Of a DNA stretch of 64,000 bases, positions 22,785 through 32,081 are shown piece after piece. Positions within the stretch are counted from its first letter, which is position 1; each line of letters opens with the position of its first letter. A program made the translations under genes and the position numbers. The stretch is from contig JAAXCX010000006.1 of NCBI GenBank assembly GCA_013036105.1, positions 62,001 through 126,000 of the forward strand, read 5' to 3'. The notes under the pieces are model-generated. The model was given only the letters and a program-made list of their open reading frames with translations. It was not told the DNA's origin and did no database searches. This DNA is from Vulcanimicrobiota bacterium. Lineage in GTDB: Bacteria; Vulcanimicrobiota; Vulcanimicrobiia; Vulcanimicrobiales; Vulcanimicrobiaceae.

Positions 22785-23816
22785 ATGAATCTTGCGGACA
22801 ACCTCGAGGATTTGCGCGCGCGGTTTGAGGACGCGCTAAAAAACTCTGCCGGCGCGAGCTCGCTCGACGCGGTGCGCGTGGCATTCCTGGGGCGCAGCGG
22901 AGAAGTCACCGCGGTCCGCAGATCGATTGGAAAACTCCCGCCGGCAGAACGTCCCGCCGCCGGACAGCGCATCAACGAAGCGGTCGAACAGATGGAGCGC
23001 GCGCTGAACGAAGCGCAGGCCAACGCCCAGGCCCTCGAGGTCGGAGCGAGCTTGTCGCAGCGCATCGACGTCACGTTTCCTTCGATAAAGCCGCAGCAAG
23101 GCTCGATTCATCCGATGAAGCGGGTCATGCACGACGTCTGCGCGTATTTCGAACGGCACGGCTTCGCCGTCGTCGTGGGGCCGGAGATCGAGCCCGACTA
23201 CTACAATTTCGACGCGCTGAACATTCCGCCGGATCATCCCGCGCGCGAAGGATTCGACTCGTTCTTCCTCACGCCCAATCTCTTGCTGCGTCCGCACACC
23301 TCACCGATGCAAATCCGCACGATGCAGCAGCACCGTCCGCCGGTCGCGGTGGTCGTTCCGGGGACGTGCTACCGGCGCGACGCCGTCGATGCGCGCCATC
23401 TCTTCCAATTCAATCAGTGCGAAGGGTTGCTCATCGACGAAGGCGTGCACATGGGACATCTCAAGGGCATGCTCACCGGCATGTGCCGCGAGATCTTCGG
23501 ATCCGAACAGCAAGTGCGTTTTCGTCCCTCCTATTTTCCGTTCACGGAACCCAGTGCGGAAGTGGACACAACGTGTCCGCTCTGCCGCGGAGCCGGCGGC
23601 GAGTGCCGCATGTGCGGCGGTTCGGGATGGATCGAGTTGGGCGGAGCCGGCATGGTGCATCCGAACGTGCTGCGCAACGTTGAGTATGATCCCGACGTGT
23701 ACTCGGGCTGGGCGTTCGGTTTCGGCGTCGAGCGCATGGCGCTCGTGCGTTACGACGTTGACGACATCCGCCGCTTCTTCGAAAACGACCACGCGTTCTT
23801 GGAACAGCTGGCCTGA
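22785..23816 (+). CDS. pheS: Phenylalanyl-tRNA synthetase alpha subunit
   Basis: Catalytic class II subunit of the (alpha-beta)2 enzyme that charges tRNA(Phe). The N-terminal coiled coil (about 1-85) is followed by HPMKRVMHDVCAYFERHGF (motif 1), FLTPNLLLRPHTSPMQIR, CYRRDAVDARHLFQFNQCEG (motif 2), FTEPSAEVDTTCPLCRGAGG and FGFGVERMALVRYDVDDIR (motif 3). A cysteine-rich insertion CPLCRGAGGECRMCGGSGW before motif 3 resembles a zinc knuckle, seen in some other bacterial PheS. It has 343 residues. Its stop overlaps the pheT ATG (TGATG). Confidence 0.97.
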   Translation: MNLADNLEDLRARFEDALKNSAGASSLDAVRVAFLGRSGEVTAVRRSIGKLPPAERPAAGQRINEAVEQMERALNEAQANAQALEVGASLSQRIDVTFPSIKPQQGSIHPMKRVMHDVCAYFERHGFAVVVGPEIEPDYYNFDALNIPPDHPAREGFDSFFLTPNLLLRPHTSPMQIRTMQQHRPPVAVVVPGTCYRRDAVDARHLFQFNQCEGLLIDEGVHMGHLKGMLTGMCREIFGSEQQVRFRPSYFPFTEPSAEVDTTCPLCRGAGGECRMCGGSGWIELGGAGMVHPNVLRNVEYDPDVYSGWAFGFGVERMALVRYDVDDIRRFFENDHAFLEQLA

Positions 23817-26179
23817 TGCGCGTTCCTTTAGGTTGGCTCCGCGACTACGTCGAGCTGCCGGCCGATCCGGCCGCGGTCGCCGAGATGCTGGCGCTGCTCG
23901 GCTTTCCGGTCGCGGCTATAGAAATGCGTCCGGCCATCACCGGCGTTATCGCCGGCCGCATCGCGGAGCTCGGTAAGCATCCCAATGCCGACCGGTTACA
24001 AGTGGGACGCATTGACGTCGGCGACGGCGCGCCGCTCACTATTGCAACTGCCGCAACAAATGTGGCGGCCGGCCAAACCATCGCCGTTGCGACAATCGGA
24101 GCGCGTCTTCCCAAACTGACGATCGAGCGCCGCAAAATGCGCGGCCTCGAATCGGAGGGGATGATGATTTCCGCAGACGAGCTCGCGCTTCCGGAAGAGT
24201 GGTTCGAAGACGGCATTATGCAGTTCGACGAGTCGCTGCAGCCGGGCACCGACGTCGTCGAATACTTCCGCTTGAGCGAGGCGGTGCTCGACGTCGAGAT
24301 CACGAGCAACCGCGTCGATGCCATGTCGCTGATTGGGCTGGCCCGCGAGTTAGCCGCGTATCAGAACGTTCCGCTGCGCACGCCGGATCTTTCACATCCC
24401 GGCGGCGGCGCCGGCGGTCCGAAAGCCGAAGTCACTATTGAGTCGCCTGACTGCCGGCGGTTCGTAGCGCAGATCTTCACCCGAGTCGAAAGCGGGCCGT
24501 CACCGGCATGGATGCGCATCCGCCTCGCGCTCGCCGGCCAGCGGCCGATCAACCGGCTCGTCGATATCTCCAACTACGTCATGCTCGAGACGGCGCAGCC
24601 TCTGCACTTTTACGATGCCGGAAAAATTCCGAACAAGCATTTGATCGTACGCGACGCGCGTGAGGGCGAACGCTTCGTTGCGCTCGACAGCTCGGAGCAC
24701 GAATTGAATCCGCAGGCGCTGGTCATCGCAAGCGAGACGTCGGCCGAGTGTTTGGCCGGCTTGATGGGCGCCCGCAACAGCGAAGTCACGGATCAGACGA
24801 CCGAGATTATCCTTGAGTCCGCCAACTTCAGCGGCCCGCGCATTCGCCGGACCGCCGGGCAGCTCGGTTTTCGAACCGAAGCGAGTTCGCGGCACGAGAA
24901 ATCGCTGGCCCCCGCACTAACGGCTGTGGGCGCCGCCCGAGCCGCACAGCTGCTGGCGCAAGCCGGCGCAACGCCGCACGAACCGGTTGCTTTCGGCGAG
25001 CCGCTTTCGGCCGCCGCGCCGATCGAATTCAAAATCTCCGACGTCAAACGCCTCTTGGGATACGAGCTTCCTTTGCCGGAGATTTCCGAGCGGCTCGACG
25101 GGCTCGGTTTCAAAGTCGAACCGCTGACGGGCGGCGTGTTGCGCGTCGTACCGCCGGCATGGCGGACGGACATCACATGCAGCGCGGACGTGATCGAAGA
25201 GATCGCGCGGATGGCCGGCTACGACCGCATTTCGTCGGAGATTCCCGCGGTGCGCGCGCACGACATCGCAAGCGGCGACTACCGGCGCGAGCGTAAAGCC
25301 GCCGTGACGCTGGCTGCCTTGGGATACCGCGAGATCGTCACATACTCACTGCACGGCGCGCAGGTCTACGACAAAATCCGGCGCGCGGGTCTCGACCCGC
25401 CCGCGCGGCCCATCGAAGTCCAGAATCCGCTGAGCGAAGAGCAGCGCTACCTTCGCCACTCGCTGGGACCGGCGATGGTAACCCACCTCGCGAACGCGAA
25501 CCAGCCCGCGCGCGCATTCGAGATCGGACACATCTTTTACAACGAGGATCGTCAGCCGCTGGAAACGTCGATGGCCTTTTTCGCATTTTCGGCCGAGCCT
25601 CGCGACGAACCGGAATGGCACGATTCGAATTACCTGCGCGCAAAGGGCGATTGCGAAGCATTCTTGCGCGAGATGACCGGGGAGAGCCGTTTCGAAACCG
25701 CCGCGGACGAGCGCGAAGGCTTTCATCCCGGAAAGACCGGTGTCGTGCTGATGGGCGGGCGAGAGATCGCGGTCGTCGGGCAAGTCGATCCCCGCTTGCA
25801 GCGCACCTTTGAATCGCGGCTCCCCATCTACGCGTGCCGCATCATCTTATCGACATTGCCGCCGTATGACGTTCCGCAGTTTAAGCCGCCCTCGAAGCTT
25901 CCGTCCACCTATCGCGACCTCGCGCTCGTATGCGATGCCGATTTGCCGGCGCAGCGTCTTGAGAATGCCTTGCGATCGGCCGCCGGCGCATGGTGCACCG
26001 CCGTGATTGCATTCGACGAATATCGGGGTTCGCAAGTCCCCCCCGGCAAGAAAAGTCTGGCGATCCGCCTCACGCTGCAGAAGCCCGATGCAACGATCAC
26101 CGACGCCGAGGCGGACGCCGTTGTCGAAAAGGCCGTTTCGGCGCTGCACGCCGAGTTCGGTGTGACGCTGCGCGTATGA
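23816..26179 (+). CDS. pheT: Phenylalanyl-tRNA synthetase beta subunit
   Basis: Structural and editing subunit of PheRS, 787 residues. Domains in order: OB-fold tRNA-binding EMAP-like domain (about 40-150, HPNADRLQVGRIDVGDG), B1/B5 domains, B3/B4 editing module (RPINRLVDISNYVMLE, about 200-390), catalytic-like domain (about 475-680) and the C-terminal ferredoxin-like anticodon-binding domain (YRDLALVCDADLPA, about 690-787). Overlaps pheS and cvpA at both ends, so the three genes are one coupled unit. Confidence 0.97.
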   Translation: MRVPLGWLRDYVELPADPAAVAEMLALLGFPVAAIEMRPAITGVIAGRIAELGKHPNADRLQVGRIDVGDGAPLTIATAATNVAAGQTIAVATIGARLPKLTIERRKMRGLESEGMMISADELALPEEWFEDGIMQFDESLQPGTDVVEYFRLSEAVLDVEITSNRVDAMSLIGLARELAAYQNVPLRTPDLSHPGGGAGGPKAEVTIESPDCRRFVAQIFTRVESGPSPAWMRIRLALAGQRPINRLVDISNYVMLETAQPLHFYDAGKIPNKHLIVRDAREGERFVALDSSEHELNPQALVIASETSAECLAGLMGARNSEVTDQTTEIILESANFSGPRIRRTAGQLGFRTEASSRHEKSLAPALTAVGAARAAQLLAQAGATPHEPVAFGEPLSAAAPIEFKISDVKRLLGYELPLPEISERLDGLGFKVEPLTGGVLRVVPPAWRTDITCSADVIEEIARMAGYDRISSEIPAVRAHDIASGDYRRERKAAVTLAALGYREIVTYSLHGAQVYDKIRRAGLDPPARPIEVQNPLSEEQRYLRHSLGPAMVTHLANANQPARAFEIGHIFYNEDRQPLETSMAFFAFSAEPRDEPEWHDSNYLRAKGDCEAFLREMTGESRFETAADEREGFHPGKTGVVLMGGREIAVVGQVDPRLQRTFESRLPIYACRIILSTLPPYDVPQFKPPSKLPSTYRDLALVCDADLPAQRLENALRSAAGAWCTAVIAFDEYRGSQVPPGKKSLAIRLTLQKPDATITDAEADAVVEKAVSALHAEFGVTLRV

Positions 26180-26706
26180 CGTGGCCGGATATCCTGATCG
26201 GCGCCATTGTGTTGATCGCAGCGCTCAAAGGTTACAAACGGGGTTTCATTCTCGAGCTGAGCGGTTTCGTCGCGCTGGCCGCCTCGGTGATCGTACCGTG
26301 GTTTTATCGCGGTTCGCTCGACGGATTCTTTCAAGCGACGCTTCATTTGGGCAGCGGATCGGCGCACGTCGTCGCGATGTTCTTGGTCGGCCTGGCGACG
26401 TACGTTGCAATTTTGTTGATCGCGCGCGCGCTCAACACGGTGACCAAGCTGCCGTTTCTGGGATTGGGCAACGCTTTAGGCGGCGCGGCGATCGGCGTCG
26501 TGAAAGCGGTCGTGCTGATCTGGCTGCTGCTCTACGTCGCGCTCTTTTTTCCGCTTTCGCCGGATATTCGCGCAGATCTGCACCGGTCCGCGCTGGTCGG
26601 CTACGAGACCAGCCCGAACGACCGGATTGACGGTGCCATCATCGGGACGTTCCCGTGGTTTGCGCGTCCATTTGCGCACTACTTTTTTGCCCATCACCGG
26701 GTGTAG
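26176..26706 (+). CDS. cvpA: CvpA-family membrane protein
   Basis: A 176-residue inner-membrane protein with four predicted hydrophobic helices: DILIGAIVLIAALKGYKRGF (the family N-terminus), a LSGFVALAASVIVPWFY helix, VVAMFLVGLATYVAILLIA, and VVKAVVLIWLLLYVALFFP. GNALGGAAIGVVKA is the conserved glycine-rich loop. CvpA proteins are needed for colicin V production in E. coli and influence envelope stress, with no settled mechanism. The ATG overlaps the pheT stop (ATGA). The last 68 bases overlap the convergent aminotransferase. Confidence 0.88.
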   Translation: MTWPDILIGAIVLIAALKGYKRGFILELSGFVALAASVIVPWFYRGSLDGFFQATLHLGSGSAHVVAMFLVGLATYVAILLIARALNTVTKLPFLGLGNALGGAAIGVVKAVVLIWLLLYVALFFPLSPDIRADLHRSALVGYETSPNDRIDGAIIGTFPWFARPFAHYFFAHHRV

Positions 26707-27868
26707 CGCCGCCTAGGTTGAGAAAGACGCTCAACGCCGCTTTTCCGGCGGCGCCGACTCGCACCGGTACGCCGTAACCAAGCAGCGCGATCTCGATGGC
26801 CCCAATCGCCGCGAGCACGTCGGTTTGTGAAATGTCGCCCATCGTTCCCATGCGCAGGATCTTGCCTTTCAGATCGAGCTGTCCGCCGGCGAGCGTAACG
26901 CCGCGCTCTTCCTGCAGACCGCGCAGCAAGCCGGCCGCATCCACGCCGTCCGGAATTTTGGCCGTGACGACCGTCACCGAATGGGCGCCGGGTTGGGAAA
27001 AAACTTCGAGTCCGAGAGCGGCGAACGCCGCGCGAATAGCTTCGGCGTACGTCGCCAGCCGCCGGTGAATCGCGGGCGCGCCTTCGTGTTCATACTGCTC
27101 GAGCGCAACGTCGAGGGCGAACATCGTGCTCACGGGCGACGTCCACGGCATCTGCCCTTGCCGCGCAAACTCGCGCGCCTTCACCAGATCGAAGTAGAAG
27201 CGCGGAGTCTTCGAGGCTTCAATCGCGTTCCACGCGCGCGGACTGATAGCTAACATCGCGACGCCCGGCGGCGCGGCCAGCACTTTTTGCGACGCGCCGG
27301 CCACGATATCGTATCCCCACTCGTCCATACGAAAATCCGTGGCGCCCAAACCGCTGACCGAGTCGACGATCGTGAGCGCGCCGTGCGCCTGCGCGATGGC
27401 GGCCAGCTCTCCCATGTCGCTCTGCACGCCGGTCGACGTTTCGTTGTGCGTCAACAGGATGCCGCGGTAGCGATGTTCGGTATCGTCGTTGAGCCGCTGC
27501 GCGAACTCGCGCGGATCGACGGCAAATCCCGGACGCGCTTCGAGCGCATCGACGGTCATGCCGTATTTGCGGGCAATCGCGATCATGCGCTCGCCGAACG
27601 CACCCATCGGCGCGGCGAGCAACGTGTCGCCGGGTGAAAACGCGTTGGCGATCGCCGCTTCCAATCCGCCGGTGCCCGAGGCGCCGAGCAACACGATCTC
27701 GGCTTCTTGCGTCCCAAAGATCGGACGCAAGCGCGCATAGATGCGCTCCACTAGTTCGCTGAATTTAGGACCGCGATGATCGATGAGCGGCCGGTTCATC
27801 GCCGCGAGTACGCGTTCCGAAACGGTAACCGGGCCGGGGATGAAGAGCAGCTGTCTCACTCGCGTCAA
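26639..27868 (-). CDS. Class V PLP aminotransferase (serine/alanine--glyoxylate type)
   Basis: A PLP-dependent transaminase of the alanine-glyoxylate/serine-pyruvate branch. LFIPGPVTVSERVLAAMNRP is the N-terminal signature, THNETSTGVQSDMGEL and VDSVSGLGATDFRMDEWG hold the cofactor Asp, and GASQKVLAAPPG has the Schiff-base Lys. The start is TTG 27868, overlapping the lon stop as TTGA; an in-frame GTG three codons later is an alternative. The final roughly 40 residues (SVFLNLGGATPGDGQKSS onward) exceed the family core and are antisense to the end of cvpA, so they may be a late extension. Confidence 0.9.
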   Translation of the reverse strand: MTRVRQLLFIPGPVTVSERVLAAMNRPLIDHRGPKFSELVERIYARLRPIFGTQEAEIVLLGASGTGGLEAAIANAFSPGDTLLAAPMGAFGERMIAIARKYGMTVDALEARPGFAVDPREFAQRLNDDTEHRYRGILLTHNETSTGVQSDMGELAAIAQAHGALTIVDSVSGLGATDFRMDEWGYDIVAGASQKVLAAPPGVAMLAISPRAWNAIEASKTPRFYFDLVKAREFARQGQMPWTSPVSTMFALDVALEQYEHEGAPAIHRRLATYAEAIRAAFAALGLEVFSQPGAHSVTVVTAKIPDGVDAAGLLRGLQEERGVTLAGGQLDLKGKILRMGTMGDISQTDVLAAIGAIEIALLGYGVPVRVGAAGKAALSVFLNLGGATPGDGQKSSAQMDAQTTGTSR

Positions 27869-30288
27869 CGCCGCGTGCGCGAGCGTTTGCGCTCGCCGTT
27901 GCGAACGCGTTTGATGGCGCTGCGGCGCATCGGTACGACGTTGCTCGCGCGCGCCGGCGACGCGCCCAACTCGACCGGCGTAATGATGCGCTTGCCGAGC
28001 GCGTGCTGGAGAACTTCCGACAGCTCTTCGACGGGCACGAACACCATCGTATCGCGCACTTCTTTAGGAATGTCGTCGAGATCGATCTCATTGCGCTTGG
28101 GCATGATGATCTTCCGGATGCCGGCGCGTTTGGCGCCGAGCACTTTTTCCTTCAGGCCGCCAATCGGCAACACCTGACCGGTAAGCGTTATTTCGCCCGT
28201 CATGGCAACATCCGGATCCACTTTGATTCCGGTGAGCAGCGACGCAATCGCCGTGGCCAAGGCAACGCCCGCGGACGGACCGTCCTTCGGCACCGCGCCC
28301 GTCGGTACGTGAATGTGCAGATCGTGTTTGGCAAAGTAGTCGTCGGGCAAGCCTAACTCCGCAGAGCGCGAGCGCAAGAACGACACGGCAGCCTGCGCGC
28401 TCTCTTTCATCACGTCGCCGAGCTGGCCGGTGAGCACGAGCTTTCCCGTTCCGGGCATCGTGGTCGTCTCGATGAAAAGAATATCACCGCCGACGGGCGT
28501 GTAGAACATGCCCGTGGCGACGCCGACCGATGCGACGCGCTTCTTGACCTCATTATAAAAGAGCGGTTTTTGAAGATACGTCACCAAGCTGTCCGCTTTG
28601 ATACGCCCTTTGAAGCGCGGCGACTCGGCGATTTTGCGCGCGATCTTGCGAAACGTCGTGCCGATCTCGCGCTCGAGATTGCGAACGCCCGCTTCGCGCG
28701 TGTAGTCGACGATGATCGACCGCAGCGCCGCATCGTTAATCTGCGCTTGCGAATCTTTCAATCCGTTGGCTTTGCGCTGCTTGGGAACGAGGTAGCGTTT
28801 GGCGATCTGAAGTTTTTCGAGCTCGGTATACCCGGAGAGTTGGATGATCTCCATGCGGTCGCGCAGCGGCGGGCTGATCGTATCCAAGCTGTTGGCCGTG
28901 CAAACGAAAAGCACTTGCGAGAGATCGAAGGGCAGGTCGAGGTAGTGATCGCGGAACGTGTTGTTTTGTTCCGGGTCCAGCACTTCGAGGAGGGCGGACT
29001 GCGGATCGCCGCGGAAATCGGCGCCGACCTTGTCGATCTCGTCGATCATCATAACGGGGTTGCGGGTGCCCGCATCGCGGATCGCGCGCACGATCGTTCC
29101 CGGCATCGCGCCGATATAGGTGCGGCGGTGCCCGCGTATCTCGGCTTCGTCGCGCACGCCGCCGACTGAAAGACGCGCAAACTTTCGTCCCATCGCGCGC
29201 GCGATCGACTGCCCGAGCGACGTCTTGCCTGTACCCGGCGGCCCGACGAAACAGAGTATCGGGCCGGTCAACCGTTTCTTGAGTTTGCCGACGGCCAAAT
29301 ATTCGATGATGCGGTCTTTGATTTTGTCGAGATCGTAATGATCTTCGTCGAGAATCTGGCGCGCGCGCTTGATGTCGAAGTGATCGGTGGTCTCCTGTCC
29401 CCACGGCAGTTGCACGAGCCAATCCAGGTACGTGCGGATCACGCTGTACTCCGGCGAAGCCTGCGGAACTTTGGAGATACGGTCGAGTTCCCGGTCGGCG
29501 GCTTTGCGCGCGTCCTCGGGCATCTTCGCGTCTTCGATCTTTTGGCGCAGCTCGTTGGCTTCGGCCAGCTGCGGATCGACCTCGCCGAGTTCTTCTTGAA
29601 TCGCCCGCAACTGCTGGCGCAGGTAGAACTCGCGCTGGTTTTTTTCCATCTCGCGCTGGATGTCGGATTGAATTTTATGTCCGAGCTCGACGACCTCGAG
29701 CTCCTTGGTCAGCAGCATCGTGAGCTTGCGCATCCGCTTCTCGGTGTTGCGTTCTTCGAGCACGGCCTGGCGGTCGGCCGTGTCGAGGCGCATTGTCGAC
29801 GCAACGAAATACGTGAGCAAGTTCGGATCGGAGATGTTTTGGACTTCCATCTCCATCTCGCGCGGAGCTTGCGGCAAATAGCCAAGCAGTTTCTGGAAAA
29901 GCGTCGCGAGGTTGCGCTGCATCGCCACGAGTTCGTCGGAAGAGCTCGTGATATCGGGCAATTCCGCGTACTCCGCGACCATGTACGGATCGGTGGACGT
30001 GAACTTCTCGATCTTGAAAACGCTCTGACCCGCTACGATGCAGCGCAGCGTGCCGTCGGGCACCTTGAGCATTTTTTGCACGGTCCCGATCGTTCCGATG
30101 CGATGGACGTCGTCGGGTCCCGGATTTTCGACGTCGCGGTTCGTCAGCAGCGTCAGCCCGATCGATTTGCCTTCGCGTAACGCTTCTTCGACCAGTTGAA
30201 TGCCTGGCCGCTTGATAACGGCAAGCGGAATGACCGTGTTGGGAAAGAGCACCGCATCTTGCAGCGGCAGAAGTCCGATTTCGGGCAT
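27865..30288 (-). CDS. lon: ATP-dependent protease Lon
   Basis: A homo-oligomeric AAA+ serine protease that degrades misfolded and regulatory proteins. The N-terminal LON domain (about 5-200, IGLLPLQDAVLFPNTVIPL), the AAA+ module with Walker A GPPGTGKTS and Walker B MMIDEIDKVG, and the protease domain with the PKDGPSAG catalytic Ser and a downstream KEKVLGAKRAGI Lys are intact; 807 residues. The C-terminus ends in a very basic stretch (KRVRNGERKRSRTRR). The ATG overlaps the hsp20 stop (TAATG). It probably works with the small heat-shock protein encoded upstream and the tricorn protease. Confidence 0.97.
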   Translation of the reverse strand: MPEIGLLPLQDAVLFPNTVIPLAVIKRPGIQLVEEALREGKSIGLTLLTNRDVENPGPDDVHRIGTIGTVQKMLKVPDGTLRCIVAGQSVFKIEKFTSTDPYMVAEYAELPDITSSSDELVAMQRNLATLFQKLLGYLPQAPREMEMEVQNISDPNLLTYFVASTMRLDTADRQAVLEERNTEKRMRKLTMLLTKELEVVELGHKIQSDIQREMEKNQREFYLRQQLRAIQEELGEVDPQLAEANELRQKIEDAKMPEDARKAADRELDRISKVPQASPEYSVIRTYLDWLVQLPWGQETTDHFDIKRARQILDEDHYDLDKIKDRIIEYLAVGKLKKRLTGPILCFVGPPGTGKTSLGQSIARAMGRKFARLSVGGVRDEAEIRGHRRTYIGAMPGTIVRAIRDAGTRNPVMMIDEIDKVGADFRGDPQSALLEVLDPEQNNTFRDHYLDLPFDLSQVLFVCTANSLDTISPPLRDRMEIIQLSGYTELEKLQIAKRYLVPKQRKANGLKDSQAQINDAALRSIIVDYTREAGVRNLEREIGTTFRKIARKIAESPRFKGRIKADSLVTYLQKPLFYNEVKKRVASVGVATGMFYTPVGGDILFIETTTMPGTGKLVLTGQLGDVMKESAQAAVSFLRSRSAELGLPDDYFAKHDLHIHVPTGAVPKDGPSAGVALATAIASLLTGIKVDPDVAMTGEITLTGQVLPIGGLKEKVLGAKRAGIRKIIMPKRNEIDLDDIPKEVRDTMVFVPVEELSEVLQHALGKRIITPVELGASPARASNVVPMRRSAIKRVRNGERKRSRTRR

Positions 30289-30662
30289 TACGCGAGCACC
30301 CGCTTCACGGTCATCCGGATTTCCGTGCGCGACGCCGGAATGTATTCGTCCGCGGAAATCGGGAGCGCGATGGTCAGCATACCGTCCTCATAAGATCCCG
30401 TAATCTCTTGCTGGGCAATCGCAACGGGCAAGCGAATGCTCTTGACGAAATCGCCGTCCGCGATCTCTTTTTGCACGAACGAACCGCCGCGCAGGCGCGC
30501 GGTCTTGGCCCGGCGCCCCGAAATATAGAGCCGCCGATCGTCCAAGTAGATGCGCAAACTTTCGCTGTCGGCGCCGGCGAGCTCAGCCCGCACGACGAGC
30601 GTGCGGGAGCCTTCGTCGATCACGACATCGACGTTGGGCTGCCATCCGCACATCCAATCCAT
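30288..30662 (-). CDS. Small heat-shock protein (Hsp20/alpha-crystallin)
   Basis: A holdase chaperone of 124 residues from ATG 30662 (MDWMCGWQPNVDVV), preceded by AAAGGT. The alpha-crystallin domain spans about 12-105: LVVRAELAGADSESLRIYL, RLYISGRRAKT, FVQKEIADGDFVKSIRLPVA and GSYEDGMLTIALPI, where DGMLTIALP is the conserved edge strand. The N-terminal arm is short. No C-terminal I-x-I motif is obvious. It is the first gene of an hsp20-lon-aminotransferase operon. No CIRCE element is present upstream, unlike groES. Confidence 0.9.
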   Translation of the reverse strand: MDWMCGWQPNVDVVIDEGSRTLVVRAELAGADSESLRIYLDDRRLYISGRRAKTARLRGGSFVQKEIADGDFVKSIRLPVAIAQQEITGSYEDGMLTIALPISADEYIPASRTEIRMTVKRVLA

Positions 30663-30761
30663 TACTACCTTTAACTCTCCCAGGGGCCCCGAGGATTCGG
30701 GTCCAAAGCATCCTCGCATTCGCAGTTGTCCTCCTGCCGCTGCCAGTAGCGAGGTGAACCT

Positions 30762-32081
30762 CTGATCAAGCTAGCCAGGCGGCTGGGGCCGTTCGACGCC
30801 GCGCTCATCGTCATGGGCGGGATCATCGGCTCGGGCATCTTCCGCAATCCGTCGGTCGTCGCGAAAATCGTTTGGATTCCAAGCGCGATTCTCGGCGTCT
30901 GGATCGCCGGCGGCGCCGTGTCGATTCTCGGCGCGTTCGTCATCGCGGAGCTGGCGGCACGGCGGCCGCACGACGGCGGTTTTTACGCCTACCTGCGGGA
31001 CGCGTTTCATCCGCTGGTCGCTTTCATGTACGGCTGGACGCTGCTGTTGATTTCACAAAGCGGCGGAATGGCTGCCGCGGCGCTCACGTTTGCGGGGTAT
31101 TATCCGGTGCTGACGGGACAGAATGTCAGCCAACCGCTGCTGGCGTTTGCGGTACTCGCCGTCTTCACGATCGTCAACTGTCTAGGCGTCCGCCAAGGCG
31201 GAAATTTGCAGAACGTCTTCATGGTGCTGAAGATCGCGGCCATCGCGCTGCTCATCTGGTTCGGCCTGTTCGCGCATCCGCTGCCTTCCGCGGCGGTGCA
31301 GACACCGGGCACGGCGACCACGATGGGTTTGTTCGCGCTCATGGCCGTCGCGATGGTGCAAGTCATGTTCGCGTACAGCGGATGGCAAACCGCGAGTTTC
31401 ATGAGCGGCGAACTGAAAGATCCGGCGCGCACGCTGCCGCGCGGCTTACTGTGGGGCGTGGGCGGCGTGATCGTGCTGTACTTGCTGGTCAACGTTGTCT
31501 GTCTACGCGTTTTGGGATCGACGGGTTTGATGCATACCGATGCGCCCGCCTCCGAAGTGGCCCGCGCTTTCATCGGTACGCGCGGCGCGCAACTGATGGC
31601 CGCCGTCATCTCGCTTTCAACGCTCGGTTTCTTGAGCAACCAGATCCTCACGTCGCCGCGCGTCTACCACGCAATGGCCGCCGACGGGCTCTTCTTCAAA
31701 GCGATTGCGTGGGTGCATCCGACATCGCGCGTTCCGGTCATCGCCATCGCCTTACAGGGACTCGTCGCGATCGTCATCACGTTCTGGAAGGGGTACGCGG
31801 CGATCATCAATTTTGTGATTGGCGTCGACTTTTTGTTTTTCGCACTCGCAGCTGCCGCGGTTTTTATCTTCCGCGCACGCGACCGCGGGAAGAGCGTCCC
31901 GTTCTCTGTCCCGTTTCACCCTTACACGACGGCCTTATTCCTGGTCATTGCGTTGGGCATAGCGGTGACCAGTTACGCGGCATCCTGGCAAGGCGCCGCC
32001 GTAACATTCGCGGTGTTCGCCCTGGCCGTGCCGGTCTATTACGTGTTTGTTCGGTTTCGCGCTACTGGTAAAACAGCGTAA
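30762..32081 (+). CDS. Amino acid permease (APC superfamily), probable CTG start
   Basis: A 12-helix secondary transporter of the amino acid-polyamine-organocation superfamily, importing an amino acid or antiporting a pair. GGIIGSGIFRNP is the unwound substrate-binding part of helix 1; LAARRPHDGGFYAYLRDAFHP, MFAYSGWQTASFMSGELKDP and LGFLSNQILTSPRVYHAMA are further family blocks. The first ATG (30813) would cut helix 1 in half. Reading from CTG 30762 gives LIKLARRLGPFDAALIVMGG, the normal N-terminus, and an AGGTGA ribosome-binding site sits 4 bases upstream, with an in-frame TAG just before. The substrate is not determinable. Confidence 0.88.
   Translation: MIKLARRLGPFDAALIVMGGIIGSGIFRNPSVVAKIVWIPSAILGVWIAGGAVSILGAFVIAELAARRPHDGGFYAYLRDAFHPLVAFMYGWTLLLISQSGGMAAAALTFAGYYPVLTGQNVSQPLLAFAVLAVFTIVNCLGVRQGGNLQNVFMVLKIAAIALLIWFGLFAHPLPSAAVQTPGTATTMGLFALMAVAMVQVMFAYSGWQTASFMSGELKDPARTLPRGLLWGVGGVIVLYLLVNVVCLRVLGSTGLMHTDAPASEVARAFIGTRGAQLMAAVISLSTLGFLSNQILTSPRVYHAMAADGLFFKAIAWVHPTSRVPVIAIALQGLVAIVITFWKGYAAIINFVIGVDFLFFALAAAAVFIFRARDRGKSVPFSVPFHPYTTALFLVIALGIAVTSYAASWQGAAVTFAVFALAVPVYYVFVRFRATGKTA

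Noticed and set aside
22485-22785. T-box riboswitch in front of pheST
   Set aside because: No T-box sequence or specifier stem was seen; only a simple terminator and short hairpin are present.
30813-30815. First ATG of the permease as the start codon
   Set aside because: It would delete half of helix 1 and has no ribosome-binding site.
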